Shown: one piece after another, positions 1 through 9,600 of the stretch | Layout of the letters: the number at the start of each line of letters is the position of its first letter | Position numbering within the stretch: position 1 is the stretch's first letter | Origin: Fontisphaera persica | Lineage (GTDB): Bacteria; Verrucomicrobiota; Verrucomicrobiia; Limisphaerales; Fontisphaeraceae | NCBI RefSeq assembly: GCF_024832785.1 | Contig: NZ_CP116615.1 | Coordinates: forward strand, 4,464,001 to 4,528,000 | DNA length: 64,000 nt | Direction: 5' to 3' | Program-made: the position numbers and the translations under genes | Notes under the pieces: model-generated | What the model was told of the DNA's origin: nothing | Database searches by the model: none | The model's input: the letters and a program-made list of their open reading frames with translations, nothing else

Positions 1-48
1 AGGCGGATTAGCCTGGCGCAGGAGGGTGTGGGCTGCCGCTGTGGAGCA

Positions 49-1020
49 TTATTGGGGGGGAGAGGTGCGGGGGAGGAAGGGGATGCCGGCCTGGGCGCCG
101 ACTTCTTTGATGTAGCGGGCGGCTTCGGCGTATTCTTCGGCCTTGTTGAGGTGTTCCATCATCAGGGGCGGTTGTTGGGGGAGGGCGGCCAGGCGTTGGA
201 GGAAGGTGGTGTAGTCGAGGGCGCCTTTGCCGGGGATGACTTCGCGGAAGTGGACGTTCATTTCCACTTCCCAGAATAAATCTTTGGCGTGGCAACTGGC
301 GATGTGGGGGCCGAGTTTGTCGAAGCATTCGTGGAGCAGGGCGGTGTTGCGATAAAAGCGCTCGGGGGAATTGATGAGGTTGCAGGGGTCGAGGTGGACG
401 CCAAAGGCCGGGCGGTCCACCGCCTTGAGGAGGCGGAGGTTGCTCTCGACGCTGTCCGGCAGGGACCAGCCCATCATTTCGTAGCAGAATTTCGCGCGGG
501 TGGGTTTGACGGCATCAATGATTTTACGGGCGTTTTCCACCGCGGCTTCCAAGAAGCGCTCGGAGAGGTTGTCGGGGTGGGGGCCGTACCAGACTTTGGG
601 ATTGAAGGAGCCGGCGATGTCCACGCAGCAGCGCGCGCCGACGGCCTCGGCCAGGGCGAGGCCTTCGGTGACCAATTCGAGATTCTTTTTCCGTTGTTCG
701 GGATTTGCATCCATCAGGTTCACCCAGCGGCCAACTTCGGCAATCACCACATCGTGTTTGGCAAAGGCGGCGGTGGTGGCGCGGATGCGGTCGGTGTCGG
801 TGATTTTAATGTTGGGGCAGTAGGCGGCGCCGTAACCGAGGCGGCGGCATTCTTTGGCCAGTTCTTCGGGGTCATCGGTGCGGATGAAGGTGGGGCCGCC
901 CAGGCGGACGCCGGGGGCGGGAGCGGGGGCTGCCAGTGCGGACCAACTGCCGGTGGCGGCCAGGGTGCTGAACGCGAGGCTGGTCTTGATGAAATGACGG
1001 CGGGGAAGGGGAGCGTTCAT
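49..1020 (-). CDS. Tat-exported sugar phosphate isomerase/epimerase-like protein
   Basis: A 323-residue protein starting with a twin-arginine-type signal: PRRHFIKTSL is followed by a small hydrophobic stretch and an Ala-rich cleavage region near residue 31. The mature part reads as a xylose-isomerase-like TIM barrel of the AP endonuclease 2 superfamily, with HLDPCNL, SCHAKD and MMEHLN segments that typically carry metal-binding His, Asp and Glu. Secreted proteins of this type are common in Verrucomicrobiota and Planctomycetota, where they are linked to 3-keto-sugar metabolism. The gene lies 10 bp after the DUF1080 gene, so the two are probably co-translated. The substrate cannot be read from the sequence. 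Confidence 0.8.
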   Translation of the reverse strand: MNAPLPRRHFIKTSLAFSTLAATGSWSALAAPAPAPGVRLGGPTFIRTDDPEELAKECRRLGYGAAYCPNIKITDTDRIRATTAAFAKHDVVIAEVGRWVNLMDANPEQRKKNLELVTEGLALAEAVGARCCVDIAGSFNPKVWYGPHPDNLSERFLEAAVENARKIIDAVKPTRAKFCYEMMGWSLPDSVESNLRLLKAVDRPAFGVHLDPCNLINSPERFYRNTALLHECFDKLGPHIASCHAKDLFWEVEMNVHFREVIPGKGALDYTTFLQRLAALPQQPPLMMEHLNKAEEYAEAARYIKEVGAQAGIPFLPRTSPPQ

Positions 1021-1030
1021 AGGCTTGCCA

Positions 1031-1813
1031 TTAAAAATTGGTGTCGGGCTGGTCGAAGTGCATTTCTTTAATCCAGATGTTGCGGTAGCGCACGTCGTGG
1101 CCTTCGGCCTGGAGTTTGATGCCGCCGGGGGTGTCAGTGATGCCTTTGCCGCCGTCGCGTCCGCCGTCCATGCCGCTGTTGGGGCCGCCCCACACCTGGG
1201 TGATGGGGACGTTGGTGTGCACTTTGAGGCCGTTGAAGTACATGGTCACGAGGGCGTGCTCCACTTTTTTGCCGTCCTTGAAGCGGGCGGCGCGAAACTG
1301 GATGTCGTAGGCGTTCCATTTGCCCACGCCGTTGTAGGCGTGATAGGGGGATTCGCTTTCGTTGATGACCGCGCCCATGCCGTGTTTGGTTTTGTCGCCG
1401 TCCAGGATTTGGATTTCGTAGCGATTTTGGAGGTATACCCCGCTGTTGCCGCCGGGCTGCATCACCAGGAATTCAACGTGCAGGCGGAAATCGCGGAATT
1501 CCTTTTTGGTGACGATGTCGGCCGCGCCGTATTTGCCGCCGGCGGCCGCGGGGTCGGCGGTGGAAACCGCCGTGCCCGAATCCACGGGGTCGGGGACAAT
1601 CTGCCACTTGATGGGCAACTGGGCCGCCAGGCGGGGGCCTTGCCAATAGGTCCATTTTTCGTCCAGCATTTTGCGGGTGCCGTCGAATAAAACTTCCGCG
1701 CCTGGGAGGGGTTTGGCGCCGACGCCCAGGTGCGGGTCCACCGCCGCGTGAAGACCGGCCAGAGCCAGGGAGAAAGCCAGCAGAAGGCCACCGCTGCAAA
1801 GGTGATTTTTCAT
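1031..1813 (-). CDS. Secreted DUF1080 (3-keto-disaccharide hydrolase-like) protein
   Basis: A 260-residue protein with an N-terminal signal peptide (MKNHLCSGGLLLAFSLALAG). A concanavalin-like DUF1080 fold follows, recognisable by LFDGTRKMLDEKWTYW, EFLVMQPGGNSGVYLQNRYE and the ending YRNIWIKEM. Members of this family bind or hydrolyse 3-keto-glycosides outside the cytoplasm. The gene directly precedes the Tat-exported isomerase-like gene, which supports a shared role in processing keto-sugars. The family assignment is firm; the enzymatic activity is taken from family knowledge. Confidence 0.88.
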   Translation of the reverse strand: MKNHLCSGGLLLAFSLALAGLHAAVDPHLGVGAKPLPGAEVLFDGTRKMLDEKWTYWQGPRLAAQLPIKWQIVPDPVDSGTAVSTADPAAAGGKYGAADIVTKKEFRDFRLHVEFLVMQPGGNSGVYLQNRYEIQILDGDKTKHGMGAVINESESPYHAYNGVGKWNAYDIQFRAARFKDGKKVEHALVTMYFNGLKVHTNVPITQVWGGPNSGMDGGRDGGKGITDTPGGIKLQAEGHDVRYRNIWIKEMHFDQPDTNF

Positions 1814-1849
1814 GGCCCCAAGTTTGCCACGGCAAAGCCGCGCTGTCCA

Positions 1850-2062
1850 TTACTCTTGAGGTGGTTTGCTGGCCGGGTTCAAGGGAGGCGGGGCTTCGGG
1901 GGGCGGCTCGGCGGGCGAACCTTTTTTGCGGCGCTGAACGGCTTGCTGGAGGAGGAATTCGATTTGTCCATTGACGCTGCGAAACTCGGCCTGTGCCCAG
2001 GCCTCCAGCTCGGCCCAAAGGGCGGGGTCCATTCGCAGCAGGAATGATTTGCGGGCGGGCAT
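1850..2062 (-). CDS. Small ribbon-helix-helix (Arc-like) protein paired with SPFH protein
   Basis: A 70-residue protein whose first 45 residues fit an Arc/MetJ-type ribbon-helix-helix: a basic beta strand (KSFLLRMDPALW) and two helices around EFRSVNGQIEFLLQQAV. The rest is a Pro-rich tail. It starts 15 bp after the SPFH gene, an arrangement known from other bacteria where SPFH proteins are followed by a short Arc/HicB-like protein. It could repress its own operon: the SPFH upstream region carries an ATGATATCAT palindrome with further ATCAT/ATGAT half-sites. DNA binding and the target are inferred. Confidence 0.75.
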   Translation of the reverse strand: MPARKSFLLRMDPALWAELEAWAQAEFRSVNGQIEFLLQQAVQRRKKGSPAEPPPEAPPPLNPASKPPQE

Positions 2063-2077
2063 GGGGGAGCCGGCTGG

Positions 2078-3058
2078 TCAAGTGTAGAGCGTGCCGGTGT
2101 TGACCACCGGATGCACTTCGGACTCGCCGCATAGCACCACCATCAAATTGCTGACCATGGCGGCTTTGCGCTCGTCATCCATTTCCAGGACGTGTTTGCT
2201 GGCGAGCTCTTTGAGGGCCATGTCCACCATGCTCACGGCGCCCTGCACAATTTTCTGGCGGGCCGCAATGACGGCCTCGGCCTGCTGGCGGCGCAACATG
2301 GCCTGGGCGATTTCGGGCGCATAGGCCAGATGGGTCAGGCGGGCTTCCTCGACGATGACCCCGGCCTTGTTGAGGCGCTCCTGCAATTCTTTCTGCAGGG
2401 CGGCGGAGACTTCCTCCACGCCGCTGCGGAGGGTGATTTCGTTTTCTTCGCCGTGGTCGTAGGCGTAACAACTGGCTAGATGGCGGACGGCGGATTCGCT
2501 CTGGATGCGGACGTAACTTTCATAGTCATCCACATCAAACAAGGCTTGGGCGGTGTCGGCCACGCGCCAGACGACGACGGCGGCGATTTCAATGGGATTG
2601 CCGCGCTTGTCGTTGACCTTCAATTTTTCTCCGTTCAAGTTGCGGGCGCGGAGTGAAATTTTGTAACGAGTGAAACCTGGGTGGCCTTTTCTGGCGCTCC
2701 CGCCTGATTTTGGCTCGCCATCCGCGCCGACTTTGGCGGGGCCGTTGGAATAGAAGGGGTTGCCCCAGTGGAAGCCGCTGCGGCGGACGGTGCCCTTGTA
2801 TTCGCCGAACAGAATGAGGACGCGGGCTTCATTGGGTTGGAGGGTGAAAAAGCCCATGAAACAAATGACGGAGCCGATGATGCCCAGGATGGCCAGAGTA
2901 AAGGGGGTCCAGAGCGGGTGTTCATAGAGGCGGGCGCCTTTGACAATGGAGTAAATGAGGAGGGCAATGCTGCCCAGGTGCATGAGGATGACGATGGGCA
3001 ACATGAGCCAGCCGTTGTGGGTTTGGGTGACGACTTCGCGTTGGACTGGAGTATTCAT
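2078..3058 (-). CDS. SPFH/band 7 domain membrane protein
   Basis: A 326-residue protein with two hydrophobic segments near residues 18-40 and 52-74, followed by an SPFH (stomatin/prohibitin/flotillin) domain from about residue 75. The domain shows [35 protein letters not shown] and the helical [16 protein letters not shown] region. Such proteins oligomerise at the membrane and organise microdomains or protease complexes. It is the first gene of a minus-strand group with the ribbon-helix-helix gene behind it. Upstream DNA is AT-rich and palindromic, fitting a regulated promoter. Confidence 0.88.
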   Translation of the reverse strand: MNTPVQREVVTQTHNGWLMLPIVILMHLGSIALLIYSIVKGARLYEHPLWTPFTLAILGIIGSVICFMGFFTLQPNEARVLILFGEYKGTVRRSGFHWGNPFYSNGPAKVGADGEPKSGGSARKGHPGFTRYKISLRARNLNGEKLKVNDKRGNPIEIAAVVVWRVADTAQALFDVDDYESYVRIQSESAVRHLASCYAYDHGEENEITLRSGVEEVSAALQKELQERLNKAGVIVEEARLTHLAYAPEIAQAMLRRQQAEAVIAARQKIVQGAVSMVDMALKELASKHVLEMDDERKAAMVSNLMVVLCGESEVHPVVNTGTLYT

Positions 3059-3130
3059 AATATGTAAGCGATCATTGTTATCAATATGATATCATTATGA
3101 TTTCAAGGACGCAAGAACTTTTTTAACATT
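3059..3130 (-). promoter_or_regulatory. AT-rich upstream region with ATGATATCAT palindrome
   Basis: The sequence upstream of the SPFH gene is strikingly AT-rich. Positions 3086-3095 are a perfect palindrome ATGATATCAT, nested in an imperfect 20-bp palindrome at 3081-3100. Extra ATCAT and ATGAT half-sites lie at 3071-3075 and 3097-3101. Clustered short half-sites are what a ribbon-helix-helix dimer typically recognises, and such a protein is encoded second in this group. Operator function is inference. Confidence 0.45.
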
Positions 3131-3337
3131 TACGGTTTTTTATCACGGCAGAGCCCCTTCCTCTCATAAATGGGAGGCCATGGATGGTTGATGCCGACGG
3201 TTTAGAATTGGAGCAAGGGATTGTGGCCAAGATGTTTATATAAAGAGAGCGCAAGTAAAGTTCTCTTTTTTGCTTCTGGCATGGCAGGTGCTACAATGGC
3301 TTTTGTTACGGTTGGCTGGCAATTAACGATAGAAGTT

Positions 3338-3883
3338 GTGAACCTGCAAAAACACATAACGGCGATGCTGATGCTTTGCGCTGGATTCCTGGGAATCTCA
3401 GCGTGGGCGAGCGATGCGCCGACGTTCCGCCTGACGAATCGCATGATTCCAGAGCGGGGGCAGGTGAGCGCCGTGGAGATTCCGGCGGGGGAGAAGCGAG
3501 TTTCCTTGATTCTGCCGAAGAACTGGCGGGTGGGACAATCTGCCGAAGGGGTGCTGTTGCAAGCGGGCGATTTCTCTGCGACGTTAAGCGTGAAGGCGGT
3601 CAAGAGCGGCGCCACCTTGAGCAAAGAGATGAAGGACAAGCTGGCTCCCAGCGCGCCGCGGGTGGAAATTGAGGAGGAATATCCCTGGACGACGGGACTG
3701 GGAGAGGCGACGGTGTTTGATGCGCGGATGGGGGAGAAGGATGATTTGCAAATTCAAACGCGCACTTTCATTCTGAAGCTCGAAGAATATTCGCTGGTGT
3801 TCAATTTGACGGCGCCGATTGGCAAGTTTAACCAGGCGCAACTGCTGGTTTCGTCGCTGATGTCCTCCTTGCGGGCGGAGTGA
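3338..3883 (+). CDS. Secreted protein of unknown function, tandem paralogue 1
   Basis: About 181 residues, starting at a GTG so that the protein opens with a short signal peptide (MNLQKHITAMLMLCAGFLG, cleavage near AWAS). An in-frame ATG at 3221 would place a long non-signal-like segment before it. The mature protein has an ERGQVSAVEIPAGEKRVSLI strand pattern, then LPKNWRV, and ends with LLVSSLMSSLRAE. The next gene has the same layout (ERGSLKAA, VPAGWRLG, ending LASLREE), so they look like diverged tandem duplicates. I do not recognise the family. A periplasmic or outer-membrane location is likely. Confidence 0.6.
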   Translation: MNLQKHITAMLMLCAGFLGISAWASDAPTFRLTNRMIPERGQVSAVEIPAGEKRVSLILPKNWRVGQSAEGVLLQAGDFSATLSVKAVKSGATLSKEMKDKLAPSAPRVEIEEEYPWTTGLGEATVFDARMGEKDDLQIQTRTFILKLEEYSLVFNLTAPIGKFNQAQLLVSSLMSSLRAE

Positions 3884-4022
3884 CGAGCGAAGCGGAGCCA
3901 TTGCTCTCGCACCAAAGGCCGGGCGGGCAACCCGGTCTTTTTCATTTTCAGGATGGCACCGCAATTGCTTGGAAGTGTTGTTCGTAGTTCTGAGGTTCGG
4001 GTGGTTTCTAGCTGATAAGAGC

Positions 4023-4592
4023 ATGATGGGCTGGCGCAATACGCATGCCTGGGGTCGCGGAGCATTGGCGGGGGTGATGCTCAGCGGCCTGGTGGTGTTT
4101 GCGGCCGAGCCGCCGGTGCAACTGGTGTCGGTGACGCGTGAGGTGCCTGAGCGCGGCTCGTTGAAGGCGGCGGCGATGGTGCAGGGCAAAGAGCGCAGCT
4201 CCTTCATCGTGCCGGCGGGCTGGCGTCTTGGGCTGGAGGATAAAAGCGGAGCGGTGCTGCTGCAATCGGCGGAATACGCTGGTTTGATTGAGATTCGCCG
4301 CCTGCCGTTGCCGGAGAGGGAAGTGAATTTCAAGGAAGTGCGTGACCAGATTGCGCGAGCGGAGGAGCGGCGGGAAGTGGTGGAAGATTATGCGTGGGTG
4401 GGGGCGCCCTGCCGTTCGCATGTATTTGACACTTTTGAGATGGTGGGCAACAGCGTGAAGATGCAGCGGAGGATATGTTTGATGGTGCGGGAGGACCATC
4501 TGCTCGTGATTACGCTTACGGCGCGGGAGCAGGGCTTTACCTCGTGTTTGCGCGCCTTTGAGATTGTGCTGGCTTCCTTGCGCGAGGAGTAA
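4023..4592 (+). CDS. Secreted protein of unknown function, tandem paralogue 2
   Basis: 189 residues from the ATG at 4023, with a signal peptide ending near VVFAAEP. The mature part parallels the preceding gene: EVPERGSLKAAAMVQGKERS, VPAGWRLGLEDKSGAVLLQS, a central charged helix (RDQIARAEERREVVEDYAW) and a closing LRAFEIVLASLREE. It contains two cysteines (in APCRSHVF and RRICLMV) that the first copy lacks. The stop codon sits at the edge of a hairpin that terminates the convergent RNase P RNA gene. Function is unknown; the export call is good. Confidence 0.65.
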   Translation: MMGWRNTHAWGRGALAGVMLSGLVVFAAEPPVQLVSVTREVPERGSLKAAAMVQGKERSSFIVPAGWRLGLEDKSGAVLLQSAEYAGLIEIRRLPLPEREVNFKEVRDQIARAEERREVVEDYAWVGAPCRSHVFDTFEMVGNSVKMQRRICLMVREDHLLVITLTAREQGFTSCLRAFEIVLASLREE

Positions 4593-4618
4593 AAGGGGGT
4601 GGGTTCCGCCCCTTCCCC
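4593..4618 (-). terminator. Terminator of rnpB
   Basis: Read on the minus strand, a G-rich arm (GGGGG) pairs across a short loop with CCCCC and is followed immediately by TTTT. It lies just past the 3' end of the RNase P RNA. The stem is imperfect (about eight pairs with mismatches), so strength is uncertain. Confidence 0.5.
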
Positions 4619-4621
4619 CAG

Positions 4622-5028
4622 GGATTTCGGAAAGGCTGTAAGCCGAATTCTGTCTGCCTCCTGGCGGAGGGAGAGAATCATTTCTCTAAGCGGCCCATAC
4701 CCGGGACCGGCCCGCCTTGGGGGCGGGACTGGAGCGAGCCACTCCGCGGTCCCCTATTTGGCCTTGCTCCCGATGGGGTTTTCCGTGCCGCCTTGCTTGC
4801 GCTTGGCGCGGTGCGCTCTTACCGCACCTTTTCACCCTTGCCGCCGGGTTGCCCCGGAGGCGGTTTGTTTTCTGTGGCACTGTCCGTCAGCGGCCCTTGA
4901 CGGCCGCTGCCCGCGTGTATCCCGCAGGCCCGAAGGCAGGTGGGTTACGCGGCATCGTGCTCTGTGGAGTTCGGACTTTCCTCCCCCGGCGCGCAGGCCG
5001 GGAGCGATTCTCCGCCTTCCCGAAATCC
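4622..5028 (-). ncRNA. rnpB: RNase P RNA, bacterial class A
   Basis: The minus strand contains the diagnostic conserved elements of bacterial RNase P RNA in the right order: GAGGAAAGTCCGAACTCC near the 5' end, ACAGTGCCACAGAAAA, GGCAAGGGTGAAAAGGTG with GCGGTAAGAGCGCACCG, GGAGCAAGGCCAAATAGGG, and the 3' ACAGAATTCGGCTTACAG. The two ends form a 15-bp P1 helix: 5014-5028 pairs with 4622-4636, with one G-U. That fixes the gene at about 407 nt. It is the catalytic RNA that matures tRNA 5' ends. It is convergent with the secreted-protein gene ending at 4592. Confidence 0.95.
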
Positions 5029-5064
5029 GGGTTCAATATACGCGCGGGGCGATGGCAAAACAAG

Positions 5065-6549
5065 TCAGGCGGCGGCAAACTGGCGTTTGATGGCCTTGAG
5101 TTGCTGGAATTCGGGTTTGCTGGTGTAATACTTGTCCAGGGGGTAGCAGCCACTGATCATGCCATTGCGCGGGGCGGTGGTGCAGTCGCTGAAGGTGCGG
5201 CAGATGAAACGGGTTTGCAACTGGCCGGAGCGGAGCGCATCGGCGAGCATGGAAGGGTAGCTGAGGACGGCGCGGCCAATGCCCACGAAATCGGTCCAGC
5301 CCTGCCGGACGACGGCCTGGGCGACGTGGGGCAGGTATTCCTGGAGGTAACTGTAGGCTGAGCCGACAATGAGCATGTTTTGGGGGGCGCGGGCTTTGAG
5401 GAGGCGGGTGACGGTGATTTGGCGGGCCACGTCCACCAAGGGGTCGTAGGCGGGTTGGTAGCCATCGCTGGGGGGATAGGCGGCGGGGCGCTGGATGTGG
5501 GGGTTGTAATAGGGGGAGCCGGCGCTGACGTTGAGGATTTTCACGCCCAGCTCGGCGCACAAATCCACAAATTGGAGCGGCTCGGTGAGGTCATATTCCA
5601 CCGGATGGCTGGGGTTCACCCCAAAGGCATAGAGGTAAGGGAGACAGCCGGAGAAATCTTCGGGGATGCCGGGGCCTAATTTGCCGGGGGTGGTTTGGGC
5701 GGGGTCGGGTTTAAAAGGCACGAAGTCGAAGGCGCTCAGCCGGACGGCAATATCCACTGGATTGCCGCTGGCGCGGATGCCGTGGATGATTTCGCGCAAG
5801 ATGCGGGTGCGATTCTCGAAGCTGCCGCCGTATTTGCCGGGGCGGGTGTGGGCGCCGAGAAACTCGTGGAGGAGGTAGCCGTGACAGTGTTTGATGTCCA
5901 CAAAGTCTGCGCCGGCCTCGGCCGCCACCTGCGCGGCGGTGACGTAGGCCTGAATCAGCTCTTCGACGTCAGCATCGGAGAGCACTTGCGCATCGGAGTG
6001 CACACCGAAGCGGCGGTCCAGCAGGGGATGACGGAAGGCCACGCGCGGCTCCCATTGTTTCATGTTGTGGGGGCGGCAGAAACGTCCGGAGTGAGTGAGC
6101 TGAAAACCGATGACCAAATCCTCCGTGGAGCCAAACTGGGCGGCGTGGGCGCGCAGGAGGGTTTCGCGCAGTTGCCGCAGGCCGTGAAGGGTTTGGGGGC
6201 GGATCATGATCTGGTTGGGGTTGGCCCGGCCATCGGGGCGGACGGCCATGGCCTCGCCGCCGAAAATGAGCTTGGCACCGCTCTGGCCGAAACGTTCCCA
6301 GCGGCGGAGGGTGTCGGCAGTGGGCAGGCCTTCGGGGGTGCCGTCCCAGCCTTCCATGGGGGAGATGGCGATGCGATTGCCGATGGTTTTACCGTTGATG
6401 GAGACGGCGGAGGCGGGGGCGGCCAGGGGCGAAGCGGCGCCGGTGAGAATCGAGTCGTCGCAGGGCAGATTCAGGCTCAAGGCGGCCAGGTGTTGGCGGA
6501 ATTCGTTCACCGTCTTCAATGACGGAATGCGCACCAGTTTAAAACTCAT
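5065..6549 (-). CDS. NADH:flavin oxidoreductase / Old Yellow Enzyme family
   Basis: A 494-residue FMN-dependent TIM-barrel oxidoreductase. Visible motifs are the N-terminal NRIAISPMEGWDG, the flavin-site GFQLTHSGRFCRP, the substrate-site DFVDIKHCHGYLLHEFLG followed by RPGKYGGSFENR, and the phosphate-binding VGIGRAVLSYPSM. It is longer than a single-domain Old Yellow Enzyme (about 370 residues) because of an N-terminal extension and an extra loop near the middle. The C-terminal CTTAPRNGMISGCYPLDKYY resembles a metal- or cluster-binding tail, but no Fe-S motif is complete. The start at 6549 (MSFKLVRIP) is chosen; an in-frame start at 6582 would add eleven residues. Substrate unknown. Confidence 0.85.
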   Translation of the reverse strand: MSFKLVRIPSLKTVNEFRQHLAALSLNLPCDDSILTGAASPLAAPASAVSINGKTIGNRIAISPMEGWDGTPEGLPTADTLRRWERFGQSGAKLIFGGEAMAVRPDGRANPNQIMIRPQTLHGLRQLRETLLRAHAAQFGSTEDLVIGFQLTHSGRFCRPHNMKQWEPRVAFRHPLLDRRFGVHSDAQVLSDADVEELIQAYVTAAQVAAEAGADFVDIKHCHGYLLHEFLGAHTRPGKYGGSFENRTRILREIIHGIRASGNPVDIAVRLSAFDFVPFKPDPAQTTPGKLGPGIPEDFSGCLPYLYAFGVNPSHPVEYDLTEPLQFVDLCAELGVKILNVSAGSPYYNPHIQRPAAYPPSDGYQPAYDPLVDVARQITVTRLLKARAPQNMLIVGSAYSYLQEYLPHVAQAVVRQGWTDFVGIGRAVLSYPSMLADALRSGQLQTRFICRTFSDCTTAPRNGMISGCYPLDKYYTSKPEFQQLKAIKRQFAAA

Positions 6550-6692
6550 GCCCCAAGATAGTGAAACAGCAGCGGGTGGCAAAAAGGAAAATTATGTGAG
6601 GGGGGGCGCGCCGGGGGCGGGGCTGCTTGACAGGCAAGGCGGAAGGGCGTTTATTAACTATTGGAGACTCAATCAATTAGCCGCAACTGTTT

Positions 6693-9600
6693 ATGAAACT
6701 GCGCAACCGCTTTGGGTGTATCACCCCTTGGGCGGGAGGGATGGTATTTCTCCTGGCCAGCCTGGCAATGGCTGTACCGCCGGTGCCCGTTATCACGGGC
6801 ATTCAACCCACGCGCACCAATGTGCTGGTGGAAGTGCAGGTGCCGGTTGGCTTACGTGAAATCACGGTGGAGGGCCGCGCTCGCTTTGGCCGTGGCAACT
6901 GGGAGCCGCGGGCGGTGGTGCGGACGGATGGCAGCGGGGGGAAGGTGTTGGTTTCCCTGCCGTTTGCCAAGACGCTGGAAATGTTGCGGGTGAAGGCGCG
7001 TCCGCAGCCGGTGTTGCCGGAGAACTTTTACACCGGCCAGACGAGCTTCGCCGGGCCGGCGGCCACGGAGGTGAACACCTATGGCGGCCCGATGATTTAC
7101 ACCAGCACGGGCATGGGTGGGATTGAGGTGCGGAATCCGGGCGACATGGATACGGGGAGCCAGCCGCGGGAGGTGGTGGAATCGGATATATGGAAAATCC
7201 GCGGCCATACCTTGTATTACTTCAATCAAAATCGCGGATTGCAGGTGGTGGACATTGGCAACCCAGACCAGCCGGTCATGCGGGGCACGTTATCCATGCC
7301 GGCGGTGGGGGAGCAGATGTATGTGTTGAATGATACGTACGCCGTCCTGCTGGCGCGCGAGACTTGCGAGAGCGGCAATTACCAGAGCGGGCGGGTGGTG
7401 GTGGTCAATGTGGCGGGGGAAAAGCCCGCCGTGGTGGCGACGGTGGCGGTGGCCGGGCGCTTGCAGGAAAGCCGGCTGGTGGGGAGTGCGCTGTATGTGT
7501 CGAGCTCGGTGTATCGGCCGGTGACGGGCACCACCAATACGCAGTGGGAATATGGGACGATGGTGGAATCTTTTGACCTGGCCAATCCGGCGCAACCGGT
7601 GAGGCGCAACCAGCTCTGGTATGCCGGCCAGAGCGATGATGTGGTGACGGCGACGGAGACTTTCCTGTTTGTGGCCCATCGCAGCCGGGAGAATTACCAG
7701 CGGTCGGTGTTGCACGTGGTGGACATCACGGCGCCCAATGGCCAGATGCAGGAGTATGTGACCCTGCAGCCCGCGGGGCACATCAAGGACAAGTTCAAGA
7801 TATATCATCATGCAGGGATTCTGACGACGGTGGCTGAGGATTGGACGCCCACCGCCACCAACCGGATGCGCACACGCCTGGAGACGTGGCGGCTGCCGGA
7901 CCCGCGCAGCGCGGGCCCGATTGCCGCGGCCAAGCTGGGGGAGGTGGTGCTGGGCTATAACGAGTCCCTGCACGCGACGCGGTTTGATGGCACGCGGGCG
8001 TATGTGGTGACTTTCTTCCAGGTGGATCCGTTGTGGGTGGTGGATTTGTCGGATCCGGCCCGGCCGCGCATCGCGGGGGAGCTGGAGGTGCCGGGGTGGT
8101 CCACGTATATTGAGCCGCTGGGCGAGCGGCTGGTGGCGGTGGGATGGGAGAACAACCGGGTGGCGGTGTCATTGTTTGATGTGAGCAATCCGGCGCGGCC
8201 GCGGTTGTTCAACAAAGTGTTGCTGGGCGAGCATGGTTCGTGGAGCGAGGCGAATCTGGATGAAAAAGCCTTTACGGTGTTGCCGACAGCAGGGCTGGTA
8301 ATGGTGCCTTATGGGGGATACCTCTCGAATGGTTATGCGCAGCGGGTGCAGTTGATTGATTTGCAGGCCACCAACCTGGTGCTGCGCGGGGTGATTGAGC
8401 ATCAAATGCAGCCGCGGCGGTCGGCGCTGTATAAGGAGCGCATCCTGTCCATTTCGGGCTGGGAGCTGATTACGGTGGATGCGGCGGACCGGGACCAGCC
8501 GCGGGTGACGGCCACGCTGGAGCTTTCGTGGCCGGTTTCCCGGGTGTGGGTGGCGGGGGCGCATCTGTTGCAACTGTTCGACTGCCGGAATTACTACGGG
8601 TGGGAGCAGGCGAATCAACCGGCGTTGCGGGTGTCCACGCAGGCGGAGCCGGACCAAGCGCTTAACATGTTACGGCTGGGCGAGTGGCCGGTGGCTGGCG
8701 CGACGCTGCGCGAGGGGCGGCTGTATGTGTTGCAAACGCCGGGGGGTGGGTATGGGTGGCGGTGGGCTTATGTGCCGCCGGCGGCTTCGGGGGAGGAACG
8801 CAATTTCAAACTCAGTGTCATTGATGTGTCGGCGTTGCCGCAGCTTCGGGTGTTGGGGGTGTATGAGGGCAATCATGGCCGGGCGGCGTATGGCCAGCAA
8901 TGGGAGCCGTTGTGGCTGGAGAACGGGTTGCTGGTGTGGGTGAACACGCAGCCGTTGCCCTATTATTACCTCATGCCGGTTTTGTGGGATGGGCCGGTGA
9001 CGCTGGGCCGCTTTGGGTTCTGGCCCGGGCCGGTGTACGGCAGCGGCGGCGGGGAAATGGTGGCTTTTGAAGTGGGGGGCGCCGGCGCGCCCGTCAAGTG
9101 GGTCTCAACGGTGGACTTGAGCACCAACGGCTGGTTGCAGTTCAGCCGTCCGGTGGGGCAGGGCAATTGCATCTTCATCAGCCACGGCGCACAGATGGCG
9201 CCGGAGCCGGTGGTGGTGCCGCTGGATTATCCGGTGGGCGAGCCGGTGCCGTATGCGTGGCGGGTGGAGCAAAAGCATTTTCTCTCGGTGGTGGACTTTA
9301 CGGACCCGTTGGAGCCGGTGGTGCGCGCGCCGGTGAATGTGCCGGGGACGTTGCTGGGGGTCTCGCATGGCGGGAATATGGTTTATACGACAGGCCCACA
9401 TTACAATGCGCAGGGGGTGACTGACTACCGGCAATATGTGGACGCGGGCGCGTATGACGGCACGCAATTTCATCTGGTGGCCTCGCTGCCGCTGCCGGAG
9501 CAGGCCCAGCAACCGTTGGTGCATCAGGGAGGGGTGTTTTATCTGGAGGGGAAATACGAGGCCACCCAAAACAGCACGGCGTTGCTGGGATGGCGGCTGG

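Noticed and set aside
1-48. Possible gene at the left edge
   Set aside because: Too short to judge; no frame with recognisable coding character.
4599-5361. Open frames across 4.6-5.4 kb on the plus strand
   Set aside because: The region is explained by RNase P RNA on the minus strand and by the Old Yellow Enzyme gene.
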